Positions 52,300-64,000 of a stretch of DNA of 64,000 nt are shown piece after piece (the first letter of the stretch is position 1; each line of letters begins with the position of its first letter). The stretch covers positions 41,700,263-41,764,262 of the forward strand of contig OY744522.1 of assembly GCA_963556195.1 (NCBI GenBank). The letters run 5' to 3'. This stretch comes from Sepiola atlantica. Taxonomy: Eukaryota > Mollusca > Cephalopoda > Sepiida > Sepiolidae. The notes beneath the pieces are model-generated. The model ran no database searches and was not told where the DNA came from. It worked only from the letters and a program-made list of their open reading frames with translations. The position numbers were made by a program, and so were the translations under genes.

Positions 52300-54875
52300 A
52301 CTCATTGACAATGGTTTATGTTTTGTGTCCGAAAAACACCTGGGCTAAAATCGATTACATAATGGGACGGCTCAACAAGAATTTGGAAACATTGAACTTC
52401 AAACAACCATACTGTAGTGAACTGAGAAGCAGCCCCGTGGTATTGAATTCCACAGACAGACAATTCTTGGAAAGAAACTTTGCTCATGGAAGTATCGTTT
52501 AGTTTTAGGTACACAGATGAAGAAAATATTTTTTTAGCAATGTTTGTTACTAGACGCGTTTTTGACTGAATGTTTTGACTATGAATGTTTTTCAGTCGAA
52601 CACCTACCATGAAAATAACAGTAGAGTAGAAAATAGAACACCCGACCAGAATCCGAACTCGCTTTTGTACTCTGTCAAGGCAAGAGAGTGCTTTGAGCGG
52701 CACCCCTCAGATATGGCAACATTACACCCTCTTAGGGCATTCATGGCTATCATACAGGCAGAGGATTGCATCAGGAATGTGACATTCTCTGTAGCAGTAG
52801 AATACTTCAACCATTTCTACTTCAGATCTGAAATAAACGTTAGTCCTAGAATTTTATCAAAGCAGGGTAGGTCCATCTCTTTTAACTGGGGTAGAGTGAG
52901 GATCCGAGCGTTTTTGCTGTATTATAAGTAACCAGCGACTTTCTTCTCCATTGCACAACGAGTTTCAAGTCGGAAGTGAGAGAATCAGAAAGATCTTTAT
53001 CATTTGGCTTATTGAAGTGCATAGATGTAAATGAATGATCTTAGAACGTAATGTAGTAGATCATTGATACATTTCAGGAAGAGGATTGGACCAGAATAGA
53101 TCTTTGATGCACACCAGCGTTAATACAATGTGCTTCAGACTTCTGCCCGTCAAAAACTACTTTTATAACGCTATCAGAGAGAAAGGATTGAATGGTTCAC
53201 AATACATCTCTAGGTATTACATAACACGCAAGCTTCTGTAGCAGTACTTGGTGCTAAACCCTATCAAATACCTTTTGATATATCAAGAGCTGTTTCTCAA
53301 AGAATAAATAGATTCACTCATCCTGTGTGCTATTACAGTCAGCACGTCAGTTGTGGATCTTGAAGGATAAAATCCATATTGCTTGTACCTGACTAGATTG
53401 ATTTGCTTAGGTGGCTGACAACTTCGTGATTTATTACAGATTCAAACAACTTACTCATGATGCACAAGACTGATTTCTCTGTATTTAGATGCAGTAGACC
53501 GATCTTAAGAATGTTCAAATACTGCACAAACTGATGACATTTTCAAAGCTGATGGGAAGTTTTTCTCCTGTAAGCTTTGATTTTACAGATTTGTAAGAAT
53601 AGTTTCTGTTGCAGCTTCATAATAACTATGATTGGAATGTTTTCAGAACTATTTGCCTTGCTTGCATGTAGGTTCCTGATACGTTTGGCAACATCCAGTA
53701 CATATATATGGATGTCGCTCAATATGTTTACAGTCATAGAGGTAAATACAGGGAATCATCTGCCTTAACCGCAAAGAGTGAAATTTGAAAAGTTTGTCTT
53801 TATCAGATGCTGAGAAAATAACTGCCGTCCATTGATCATTGTTGGAATGGAGGTTTACATCTGTTACAAACCCTATTTATAGTTCGCCATTGAACCTAGC
53901 ATCTACTTGGATTTAACGGATTAGGCATAGGATTCTTTCGCGACTTCTATGACACGTGTGCAGTAGTTGCGGGTAGTACTAATAACGGGTTTTGTTTCAG
54001 AGCAACGTTTAACGCAATTGAAATACTTATTTCTGTGAGCAATAGCGGTGGAACATTTAAGGGGTGTACCACAGCTGAATGTTTGGTTTCTGTTGGGATA
54101 TGTTGGAAGGTATGAAACTCTTAATAACAGCAATTACCCAATTAGTTCTACTTGATATTATACATGACACATTCTTTTTTTAAATGGAGGGTAGAGGAAT
54201 TCGCGATATAAAAGATCTGATACTGCCCCAGTAAACCCTCCAGTATCTATACACGCTGCGATGGAAAGGGACAGCGGAGGACATACTGAACTGTGTTTTA
54301 ATCTTATTTGAGACAACTGGATTATCGGAAGATCCCAGTGGAGACAGATAAACGGATGAGTACTGTCAAGGACAAGTTGTAAGGTAAAGATCAAGGAGGC
54401 TTGCGAAATGCCCGTCAGCATCAGGCACGCGAGTAGATTTGTCAACAATTTGTGTAAAATGATAAGCAGGGTGAACATAATGAAAAGACACTCCCTACAT
54501 CATCGTTTCTTTAAAAAGGACTAGCCATTCAACATTGTTAAGATTAAAGCCACAACAGGCATGAATACAGTGTGAACATATAGTATGTTGTTAATTTTCT
54601 CAGAGATACTCTCAAAAATCGTAACTGCGTCATTATTGGGACGACAGAGGGCACAGATGAAAGCTAATGCTACACGCAAACACATATAAGACAATTTTGG
54701 GTCTTCTTCGGATATGTGCCTACCGCATGGAAAACCGTCCCTAATGTAGGCACACATTCATCTCTGTGGCGATCTTGAAGGTTGGGATTTGATACCATGT
54801 TCGAATAACCTGTAATAATATAAAATGAGGAGGTAATACCTGGGATATGTGTTTCAGGAAAATATGGCATACACT
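52300..54875 (-). pseudogene. Nearly complete LINE relic: endonuclease plus RT
   Basis: On the minus strand the protein can be followed for about 2.5 kb in changing frames. 54870-54520: AP-endonuclease part with PGITSSFYIITGYSNMVSNP, RDGFPCGRHISEEDPKLSYM and AFICALCRPNNDAV. 54480-54180: VDKSTRVPDADGHFASLLDL, a stop, then SPLGSSDNPVVSN, where SDN replaces the catalytic SDH. 54130-53920: linker, IAHRNKYFNCVKR. 53740-53040: RT, with KANSSENIPIIVIMK, KLFESVINHEVV, RYKQYGFYPSRSTTDVL, VFDRV-stop-HQVLLQKLAC, SVIKVVFDGQKSEAHC and NAGVHQRSIL. 52850-52302: LGLTFISDLKWKW, LSCLDRVQKRVRILVG and the C-terminus. The pattern fits the jockey/CR1 group. Many stops and frameshifts. Confidence 0.9.
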
Positions 54876-55200
54876 ACAATAGCCCCCAAAGAAAACACAC
54901 AACGAGATAATGCTTAGGAGAATCGTATCATGATCACATAACTTATACTATACTACCGCCTCCCCCAAAACAATTAAAGGAGGAGGTAATGCTTGGAAAG
55001 TTTGTATCATGACGAACGAACATTCACGACACTTTTTCCCAAACAAGCAGGTAATACCTTGAAGGATAGTCTTATGAGAACATAACAGAAACCACACTAA
55101 TCCCTACCAAAAATAGAGGGGATAATTCCTGTAAATACGGTGTCATGATAGAAGAACATATATTACACAACGATTACCCTTAATTAGGGAATTGAAAGAT
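54830..55200. repeat. Degenerate tandem repeat of about 85 bp, four units
   Basis: Units contain ggaggtaatgcttgga, ttgtatcatgacgaa, acataactta and cccccaaa in order. The array begins at the 5' edge of the LINE relic, and a further unit lies past its 3' edge at 52180. This raises the possibility that the LINE inserted into the array, or that the repeat is part of the element. Confidence 0.7.
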
Positions 55201-55570
55201 AGTACATTAGTTTTACATCGTATAGTAAATTGATGGTACAATAGTACAATTAATAAAAGTAAAAGTACATGTTCGGCTTCAAACTGACAAATACTAAATG
55301 TTCATTAATAATAGAAATGTCGATTAAGACAGTAGTTTTGGAAATGTTCTTCACGTGTGCGTTACATTGACTCAGCAGATTCGAAGGAGGTGGCAGTGAT
55401 GAAGTGTATATCGACGTGGACTGACGACCTGGGCGTGTCAAGTTCCATAGCACGAATTTCATTGTAAATATCGATAACTTTCACGCGGTCCCTCGTTTAA
55501 GAAAGAACTGGTAAAACCAATGCCAAAAACAGAATCGAACCGTTACTATGCTGATTTATAAGACTTTACG
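55201..55570. other. Unassigned sequence
   Basis: No gene recognised. The 70-codon minus-strand frame (55250-55462) shows no family features. Confidence 0.4.
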
Positions 55571-55579
55571 TTTCGGAGT

Positions 55580-56115
55580 TTGAATTTATTTTTTAAAAAA
55601 GACATTAAACTTACGTCATATTTAAGTTTGAAATACGATACCCGTCTGTTTTGTATGCTTATGCTTACATCCCCTTTTGCAGAATATACCTTGATAGTCT
55701 CTCTCTACTCTATAATTATTTCCATTGAAGGTGCTCGTCTGAGCTTCAATCTCTGGTTTCTTCCTAGTAAGAATTCTTCTACGAAAAATGAAAAAAAAAT
55801 ACTTGTCTTCCTCAATGTGCGTAGCGTCAGGCGGGGTTCCCATGGACACAGCTTTTTCGCAATTGTTTCCCGTCTCCAGGACACATTATACTTGGGCTGC
55901 TTCCATGCAGATTACGACATAGTCCTCTTCAAATCCGATATTTGTCATAAAAAGTCCCTATAAGTAATCAAACTAAGTTCATTCCATTAATCATTGTTAC
56001 TACTCCCATAATATTCTTCATCATTCAACTGAGCAATTATTTCATCTCATTAATCCTTATCCTGAAGTGTCTATTACTCTTGATAAGTGGTCACCAATTA
56101 GTACAACATTTAAAA
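55580..56115 (+). repeat. Repeat with inverted relatives at 60960-61760
   Basis: The 127-codon frame at 55580-55963 and the minus-strand frame at 61504-61737 share SIE.ARL.F.(L/I)WF. Further on, ttaatccttatcct and tcataatattc-type segments match, inverted, 60980-61030 and 61260-61330. A protein-coding origin is possible but unproven; I recognise no family. Confidence 0.5.
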
Positions 56116-56119
56116 AATA

Positions 56120-57063
56120 TCGCTTTATCATCGCTAATCGCGCAGATTGAATTGACTTAGCTAATGGGAACGCGTTCTTCTTTTCTAAACATAACGCGTA
56201 ATATTAGCATCGAAAAATAACGACAGAGCGTCTATGTCTTAACTGTAACCGTTACCTCCATATTAAAACTTTCTGAGCAAGCGGAGGGTCCTGTTTATTT
56301 TCTCTGTATACATTTCCAGCTGTTGGCAACGTCTGATACCGACATCTCCCCACTCCTGGTCGGTCTTTCAGATGGCCAGCGTCAACAGCTCTGCTGACAT
56401 AACTGCGGCCGTCAGTTACTCGAAATTAGAAATAAATTTAAAAGAATTTACTGTGCAACATTCGCCATCCGTTGTAAGCCTTAAATCGACGTGTTTTTCT
56501 CGTCTTTGTAAACGATGACAGTAGGCTAATTCTCAAAGCGACAGAATTTAAACTCTACTAGAAAATGGCATCTGGTACATTTACAGTTAAATAGGTCAAA
56601 TGTATATTCAGTTCCGGAGCAAAATTTCCAGAAAAGCATTTCCGGTTCAGTATTCCGGTTCAGCATTTCTGGAGAAGCATATTCCGAATTGAATTAATAA
56701 GAGGAAACTCATCCTGTTTATTTCTTCCGCCCCCCCCCCCACGAAAGTAGCAACTTACACAGGTTATACTTAATGTTACGTCAGCAGCCAGTAGAAGTTT
56801 CCCAGCAGCAAACGTAATGAAACATTTTTTGAAAAGATGACTGTTTCTCCCGAAATATCAACACATATATTGTGCATTCTTCCAGACTCGTTACAGCAGT
56901 AAGTGATATATATAGAGAGAAAATTAAAAAAATATATATATTCAAGAAGAATATTCATCTCATTGTTTTTCTCAACTTATTTATTTTTAGTCATTTCCTT
57001 TTTCGCTGATCCAATCTTCACTGCATTGCAAATAGTCTTACATGTATAAAATACACCCCTTAT

Positions 57064-57064
<1 letters not shown>
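56120..57064. other. Intergenic DNA, no gene recognised
   Basis: 56270-56420 is somewhat GC-richer. 56590-56680 has repeated ttccggttcag and tccag-agaagcat segments. Neither is assignable. Confidence 0.45.

Positions 57065-57065
<1 letters not shown>

Positions 57066-57131
<66 letters not shown>
57066..57131. repeat. (TA)n microsatellite
   Basis: 66 bp of TA, followed by the gataaagaatggaagaaagt...gtgacccgacat segment related to 5860-5895. Confidence 0.96.
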
Positions 57132-57134
<3 letters not shown>

Positions 57135-57425
57135 AAAGAATGGAAGAAAGTGACCCGACATAATGGAAATTGAAAAAAGTAAACAAAAAAAACATTATTT
57201 ATGTATTCATCAACGTTTCGTCTGTATTATAAGACTTCCTCATGATAAGTTGGCTGTAGAAAACATCACGCAAGTACAAAATGCTTGGAATGGATGGTGG
57301 TGGCTGCAGCCGACTTAGAACCTGCGGCCGCTTGAGCAATAGTATCAAACTATGAGACACAAATAAATGGTGGCAATAGCAAGCGACGGCTTGAGTATAA
57401 AATCATTAGGTAGTGGTGTAGGTGT
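57132..57425 (+). mobile_element. Repeat end related to 5894-6093 and 63840-64000
   Basis: catcaacgtttcgtctgtat, aagacttcctcatgataa, cacgcaagtacaaaatg and gcggccgcttgagcaa are shared with the right end of the window (acacaagtacaaaatg, gcggccgcttaagcaa) and with the 5894 arm. Next to (TA)n, as in the other copies. Confidence 0.7.
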
Positions 57426-57704
57426 TACAATAACTGCGGAGGAAGTGGGAGGCACACGTTTGTTGCGGCTAGAATTAATTTAAATTATAAAAGGGGTAGG
57501 ATATACAAGATATGCTGTTGAATCTTTTTTAATTAAAAAAAAAACACGAAGCATATCTCAGCATATCAAAACCTCACCGAAAAACTTTTAAAATGAGCTG
57601 AATACGAAAGAATAATAGAAAAATAATTGTTCTACATACACTTTTGAGTTATGTTATCTCACATGAATAGAGATTTTTAAAGTTTGCTGGTCAGTCAAAA
57701 ATTT

Positions 57705-58255
57705 TCCATCGGTAACAATGTTTTAAGCGTAAAAATACATCGCGAAACATGTTTTAAACATAATAAATACATTGCGAAAATTGTTTTAAACGTAATAAAT
57801 TGATTCCGAAATATGCTTTAAACGTAATAAATACATTGCAAAAAATGTTTTAAACGTAATAAATACATCGTAAAAAATGTTTTAAACGTAATAAATCCAT
57901 TGTGAAAAATGTTTTAAACGTAATAGATACATTGCAGAAAATATTATAAACGTAATAAATCCATTGCGAAAAATGTTTTAAACGTAATAAATCCATTGCG
58001 AAAAATGTTTTAAGCGTAATAAATACATTGCGAAAAATGTGTTAAACGTAATAAACACGTCGAGAAAAATATTTTAAACGTAATAAATACAGTGCGCAAA
58101 ATGTTTTAAACGTAATAAATACACTGCCAAAAATGTGTTAAACGTAATAAATACATCGCGGAAAATGTTTTAGACGTAATAAATACATTGCGAAAAATGT
58201 TTTAAGCGTGATAAATACATTGCGGTAAATATTATAAACGTAATAAATACATTGT
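57705..58255. repeat. 32-bp minisatellite, about 17 copies
   Basis: The unit is cattgcgaaaaatgttttaa plus acgtaataaata. Divergence between units is low to moderate. Confidence 0.96.
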
Positions 58256-58579
58256 TGAATTTGTCTTATTTCGAAATATCAGTGATCTTTACTTTTAGAA
58301 ATGGAGAAGATACATTAATATTAAATAATAAATTCCCAACAAATAAAGCGGATGTCATGATCGAAAATCGAAACGAAAACCAAAAGATCGAGATCTTAAG
58401 TCTGAAGTTCAATTATTTGAGCTATTTTTACTTTCTTATAAATAGAGGTTAATACATTATCTTAACCAAATAATTATAGCTTTGACGTGACGTAATAGAT
58501 TTCTGATTAACGTCATGTTTCAAAACAGGAAATCTAAAAATAAGCGATGATAATAATGATAAATAAATAAATAAACATT

Positions 58580-58870
58580 ATCAATAACGTTTAGGAATTT
58601 TTTAGATGAGGGTTGATAATTTGTAGAATTTGGTATATTCGGACTACTGTTCTCATCTTGGATGTTTTTATCACAAAGTTTCGGCCGATGTAACCTCCGA
58701 CCTTCTTTCAGGTGTACCTTGTCGACCTTTGGAATCTGGACGAAATTTCGAACAGAACCCTTTATTAAATCCACGGGGGTAGCATGCTCTCGTTCCATCT
58801 GCCATGACTGGGTAGAAGTCTTCAGTAATTCACAATTCCTCGTATCGCCCACACTGATGATTGAAGCTTC
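58580..58870. repeat. Repeat pair with 62820-63110
   Basis: Shared in order: gataattt, tttcgg.c.atgtaacctc, ttca.ggtg, cttgtcga and tttaatccacg.ggggtag. The 110-codon minus-strand frame here (58520-58852) has no counterpart frame in the other copy. Confidence 0.65.
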
Positions 58871-58879
58871 TACCTTCAG

Positions 58880-60950
58880 ATGACTATAACTTAAAACTGA
58901 ATTTTACTTAGTGCTATTTCAACTTCGTCACGGGTCCTATTAATAACGTTGGAAAGTATTTAAATAGTCCAAAATAATTTATTTTTCTTTAACTACGTGT
59001 TGACGTTAAAAACAATTTCATGTTTAAAGTGATGCTTTTCTTGAGCATGAATACAAGCCCTATTATATAATATACTAGAATTTGGGCCCGTAACTGTACG
59101 AGCGCATGCGCGTCAATATGTATGTGCTGAGTAATCTCCTGAACTTAAGAATTATGGGATACCTATTCTAGGCAACACGTAAGATGGGCACCCTTTTTGT
59201 TGTATAATTTATTATTTACTATCAGCAGCGAAACCGCCTCTTCCGACAAAAAATATATTAAAAACTAATGCTATACATATTGATTTTATTCTTCTACTTA
59301 TCTATAAAAGTTTATTTTGTGTTGGGTATATTTCACCTGCTCCACATAAAACAGAACATATACTACACTTAGATCCTGGCACGAATGCTTAATAGAAAAA
59401 CGAGAATCGTAGTAAATCTATAAGGATCTGGCCTAAACCAAATGATGATTCTGAAGCCAACACAATGTATTTCACTGAGAATTGGCTTTTTTTTAAATTT
59501 GCAGTTACATCCAACTCTAACTCCAAGGGAAGCAATCCCCATATTGAACCTTTCTCGTGTAATTAACACGGGAAGGGTCCGAGTTCATCTATAGAAATCT
59601 GGAATACTTCATGATGATGATAATTAATAATGTTACACAGTTGTACACATATTTAGATGCGAATGTTTAAAACATGTTGAAACGGTATTTCTTTCACGAT
59701 GCTAAAATAGTGAAATATTCCATTAGAAGTTAGGTTATTGCGTCATAGGCAGGAAGTCACCAGAGACACACAGGGAATAAGCCGAGAATATATTTTTTTC
59801 TGTTTCAGAAGAGCTGTTCCATTCTCCTTAGAGCAGTATATCCCAATCCATTGAACTACAATAAGATAATATTTGTACCTGCCCGGAATTTCCCATGAGT
59901 CTTTGGAATTTCATTCTTGTTTCGCTTTCTTTTTTAACTATGCCATTTTGTTTTACCCTAATTATTATTATCATATTTTAACATAATATTTTTGAAGTTA
60001 CATTTAATTATCAGATTACTGTTTGGCTTTTAAATTCTTAATTAAAATTAAACAATATTATAAAACTATAATTTAGTAAGGTAATGTTTTAATCTCGATT
60101 CATAAAAAAACTGAATCTAAATAGCTTCCAAAAGTGTCAATCTTTTAATACATAAAGATTTGCTGAGAATTTTGAAGCCCAAAGTGAATTTCTTGTTCAT
60201 TTCTTTTTGCTTTCAACTATTACAAAATTAAAATGGCTGACTTATTTACGATACCGGGACACTTCAAAATTCGATAGTTCTTTTTAAGATTAACGATAAA
60301 ATATATGATTCATTTTTGTGCGCCTAAAATAATATAAATTTTATTATAACTTCCTATGATGCTCTTAGTTTTCAAAAATTTGATATTAAAAGTTTAATTT
60401 ATTTATATTTTTTTGTAGTTATGTTTAACAATTAATAATTGGAAAGATAGTTCATTGAAAGAATATGTGCATTTAGAAAGTCAACTTGCAAACTCCTTTT
60501 TGCCATAGTTCAAACACTTTAATCCGAGCTCAATGTGTGATAACGTCTTGAAGTTTAAATTCGAAATTGCTCCCTGTGGAACGAAGGATCTCCCATTTCA
60601 GAATCAAGCATTTACTCAGTCCGAAATACATCCGATCGCACTTTACTTCCTTTTTCAATCCATTCAGATACTCGCAAACGCTTCAGGAAAAACAAACACT
60701 TCTTGACGACAAGGCTGCAACGGCTTTAATTTCGTTATTCAACAAAAAAAGCCAATTCTTGAGTCAGAAAACGATGCCAGGAATGCGGTTATATACACTT
60801 GCCACATTCCAGACTCTTCACATGTATGTACGAAGTCGATAATGGATTTGAAACTGGGCAGTTGTAGCTAAAATCCTTCCTAAAATGTATTATTTTCGCG
60901 TATACATTAAGGATTGCAGGCTATCAGTTATCCGTTACACAATGAAGGTA
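58880..60950. other. Intergenic DNA, no gene recognised
   Basis: It holds a decayed U2-SINE scrap (acagaacatatactacactt at 59350-59375) and a gcgcatgcgcg palindrome at 59102. A 91-codon frame at 60567-60842 has near-normal amino-acid composition but no recognised family. Confidence 0.45.
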
Positions 60951-60959
60951 TAATAGCTA

Positions 60960-61760
60960 AGTGAACCCCCTAAAACTAAAAGCCACTCGATGATAAGGAT
61001 TAATAAGACGTTTAGTGGAATATTATGAGATGATTGAAAAGGAAAAAATTATGAAGCCAACTTATGCAAGTGTTTATTGACTTAAAAATATCGTTTGCGC
61101 GTATACATTAGGGATTTTAGGCTACAAAATATTCGTTATTCTATGACGATATGATAGCAATATAAACCAACCCCTCGCCGTGCAGGAAAACAGATACCCC
61201 TTTTGTATAATGGTACTTCATAATTTTGTTGTTTTTCATTAATAGGTCACTGCTTATCAAGTCTAAGAGCCATTCGAGGATAAGGGTCAATGAGACGTAT
61301 AGGCTTACAGTTGGATGGTAAAGAATGTTCTGAGAGGATTTAAAATAATGAATGAAATGTTATGACCTATAAGGACGGTTTATAGCAAGTGTTTATTGAC
61401 ATTATATTAAAAGATGACGATGTTGTAGCCCGCAGGGAAACAATTTTGTCACATCGTGTTCCAAATATGTGATTTCTCGGAAAGACACGCTGTTCATGGA
61501 ACTTTAATTTGATATTAGACACACGCAGAAAGAAAGGAAAGTTATTTGTTGTGGTGATGATAAGGAGATTACTTCATGTGAAAGTTGTTCAAGGAAGAAC
61601 CAAATATAGAAGCCTAGTCGAGCATTTTCTATGGAAATTATGTCAGTATATAATCGACAATAATCCTTAGTGTAAGAAAAAACGTTATCAGCAATGCACA
61701 ATGCGGCCTCTATTCCGAAGTTGTATCTAGCAGCCACATTTGGCGTCGTCTTTGAATCAA
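60960..61760. repeat. Repeat region with inverted relatives at 55580-56115
   Basis: gataaggattaataagacgt (60992) and gataagggtcaatgagacgt (61279) are direct copies of one segment, and both are inverted relative to 56045. atatcgtttgcgcgtataca (61088) also repeats tattttcgcgtatacatta (60890). Confidence 0.55.
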
Positions 61761-61778
61761 CGATGACCGATGCGTACT

Positions 61779-61857
61779 CCTTAAAATAAACATGGAAATA
61801 TGGAGTTCATGACTGGAATCCTGAACTCAATACTTCCATGTTTATTTTCCTTAAGGG
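61779..61857. repeat. Short imperfect foldback
   Basis: ccttaaaataaacatggaaa...gagttca and tgaactc...ttccatgtttattttcctta are inverses of about 33 bp with a 12-bp loop. Confidence 0.85.
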
Positions 61858-61869
61858 ATGTCCGGCGAA

Positions 61870-62815
61870 AATGACTCCCCACGATATTATTGTAAAAGCA
61901 ACAAATAAAAATGCAATATGGAATTTGTTAGACTGAGCTAGAATATTTGCCCTCGCCATGAAGCGTTTACAACGACAACTGGTTTTGTTTCCACCAGTTC
62001 TCTTTCTCCCTGTGTGTACCTAAAACAAAATAGAACTTTCAGAAAAAAAGAATATTTCCAACAACGTCCCGTCTTTTAAAAACCAATACAAAGGGACTAC
62101 TTCCCTGCTCCACTATAACATAGTCGTTTTCAAGTACAACACCAACGAATATTTGTCGATTCATTCACTTCAGTAATGCAACTACGCCTTCTTCGTTAGT
62201 AACCGGTTCACTTCCTCGCAGCAAAAAATAATGCAGCCTTCACGCCCATTCGCTTCCAATCGTTCCCTGGTGTTGGTTCATATTCTCGGGACGTCAGCGT
62301 TGGCGAAGTTTCCATTTACCTGGATAAGAAAGGTGATGTCGTATCGTCTCCCTTGACTGGGCCGTACCCCCCCCCCCCCTACGCTGTGTTAATTGATCAA
62401 GATATACGGTTCGGTGTCGCTCAGAGAATGGGTCGTCCACTGAGAGATGAGAAGTATATAAAAAAATAAAACAAACAAAAAAACAAAAACAAACAAAAAC
62501 ACAAAAAAAAACAATGTATCGACAACTCGAACAAATATTCTAAATAAAAAATAGAATATATATTATTGTGAAACAGTTACAATAACAAAAAGTACTTCGC
62601 TGGTAACATTCCAAACGCGATGTCTACCCACATTCCTGACACACATTACGTCACAATCTATAATTTTCATTCATTATCCTGCTTTTTCCGATGACCCCGA
62701 CGTAATCATTTCATGCCACTATATATTATAGATCTTTAAAATAACATTGAGATAAACTATTTGTCAATTTTAATTGATATAGTATAATCTTTATTTGTCA
62801 AAATACCCTTCGTAG
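61870..62815. other. Intergenic DNA, no gene recognised
   Basis: It includes a poly-C run at 62370-62379 and an A-rich acaaacaaaaac stretch at 62470-62510. Confidence 0.45.
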
Positions 62816-62819
62816 ATTA

Positions 62820-63110
62820 CACGGTATTATCAGTATTTTGTTTCGGAATCTTTAGACGCGGATCGATAATTTGAATGATTTGTATAATGCAAACTACAGC
62901 TCTTAATTTGGATGTAATTCTACCAATGTTTCGGTCTATGTAACCTCTGGCCTTCTCAAGGTGCGTCTTGTCAAATCTACGAACAATTTTAAACTGAACA
63001 CTTTAATCCACGTGGGTAGATTCTTTAATCCACGTGGGTAGATTCTTCTCGTTCTTTAAAATTCCTAGACACTTTTATAGCGTGGATAGAATTCTGAAGT
63101 AATTATTAAG
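62820..63110. repeat. Second copy of the 58580 repeat, with a 22-bp tandem duplication
   Basis: tttaatccacgtgggtagattc occurs twice in succession at about 63000-63045, inside the segment that matches 58760-58785. Confidence 0.7.
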
Positions 63111-63834
63111 TTACTTCTTAGTTATTATCACAGAAGACTGTTATTTAGCGCTGATTTTTGCTAAACATTTTATTTGTTGTGTCTCGTGTCAATGTGAACA
63201 ATTCTAGTATGAAGTCTTGTAATTTAAAACGTAATCATGTTTTAGATGTATAATATAATTACGTATTACCATATCTATATTTATAGCGTTCAATTCTATG
63301 ATCATAAGAAGTAGTTACCATATTGTATTAACTCATATAATAGTTATATTAGGAGGCCATGGTCGTTCAACATATGCGCTGCTCTTGGAGATGTCTTAAT
63401 CTCCACTGTTCTTCTTTGTCTCTAATGTTGATCTCGTCTCACAAGGGTAGAGGGTTTCCTTTTATCTGACCAAATAACAGTGACACAAAAAATTGTATAA
63501 AGTATATAAGTTAGTAATAGGGATATGACAAAAAAACGGACACTGTAAGTACAGGGGACGACAGATAGGATAACGGCGGGGAAAAATAGTAAATTTCTGA
63601 CTTGAGTTATATAAGGTTCTTGGGAACAAAACATTAACAAATGTTAAGACGTTTTAATGAAAAATAGATGATATTTTTGTTTGGAAATAGGTGTGGGGGA
63701 AAAAGACCAGAATTTCAGATTCAACAAACATGTCAAAGCACAGAAGATTAAGTCATAATATAACGATATGCTATGAAATACAACGATAGAAGACAAATAC
63801 GTCAATGAAGTTAATAATTTGGATTCATGAATAT
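63111..63834. other. AT-rich intergenic DNA
   Basis: No gene recognised. Two minus-strand frames (63422-63640, 63644-63898) are hydrophobic AT-rich sequence. Confidence 0.4.
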
Positions 63835-63839
63835 ATATA

Positions 63840-64000
63840 AATTTATTATAAGACTTTCTCAGGATGATTTGTCTGAAGAAAATATTACACAAGTACAAAA
63901 TGTTTTGGCAGCCAGCTCAGAACTGGCGGCCGCTTAAGCAAAAAGTCAAAATATGCGATACAAATAGATGGTGCTAGTTGTGAGTAGCGGTTGGGTTATA
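63840..64000 (+). mobile_element. Repeat end related to 57132-57425, cut by the window edge
   Basis: ttataagactttctcaggat, ttacacaagtacaaaatgtt and ggcggccgcttaagcaa follow the 57228-57340 order. The element continues beyond the window. Confidence 0.65.

Overview
This is AT-rich, gene-poor nuclear DNA from a multicellular animal. The most likely source is a cephalopod mollusc, octopus-like. That inference rests on the mix of tRNA-headed SINEs, SINEs with a U2 snRNA head, 5S rRNA-derived copies, Penelope-like (RT plus GIY-YIG) retroelements, old LINEs and about thirty long (TA)n tracts; no single marker gene proves it. I found no intact host gene with a recognisable product. Almost every open frame here is a shadow of a simple repeat, a minisatellite or a decayed mobile element.

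Layout. 1-7,050: AT-rich DNA, two palindromic TA-flanked MITEs (2351-2907, 6155-6539), a collapsed LINE (3317-3960), an inverted tRNA-SINE pair, a Penelope-like 3' end and a perfect 81-bp foldback, all joined by (TA)n. 7,060-8,205: a unit with a 104-codon open frame of unknown function, repeated in inverted orientation at 23,258-24,665. 8,690-10,350: two SINEs facing tail to tail. 12,580-14,130 and 15,956-18,660: two Penelope-like elements on the minus strand; the second keeps a 381-codon frame with the RT active site and a GIY-YIG endonuclease. 18,892-19,274: a second, nearly identical copy of the 6155 MITE. 19,745-26,980: a LINE tail, the second copy of the open-frame unit with a SINE inserted and bounded by a clean 17-bp target duplication, and trinucleotide repeats. 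27,000-30,550: a (GAT)n tract, a SINE cluster and a LINE C-terminus.

31,490-32,990: a broken DDE-type transposase, followed by a strongly pyrimidine-rich stretch to 33,700. 33,780-37,275: foldbacks and MITEs. 38,730 and 44,078: two 5S rRNA-derived copies sharing upstream sequence. 39,571-48,305: a minisatellite-rich domain with a 29-bp array carrying about 19 TGACTCA motifs, a roughly 250-bp array, a roughly 200-bp array built from U2-SINE sequence, a 33-34-bp array and a 40-bp array. 50,748-51,005: a 24-bp array with a palindromic core. 52,300-54,875: a long minus-strand LINE relic (endonuclease plus RT), with short tandem repeats on both sides. 55,200-64,000: AT-rich DNA with several repeat pairs and a 32-bp array.

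The main coherent signals are these. The duplicated unknown frame differs only silently through a 38-codon core. Many Penelope-like 3' ends abut (TA)n. Long inverted repeats are dense, so transcripts from here could form extensive double-stranded RNA.
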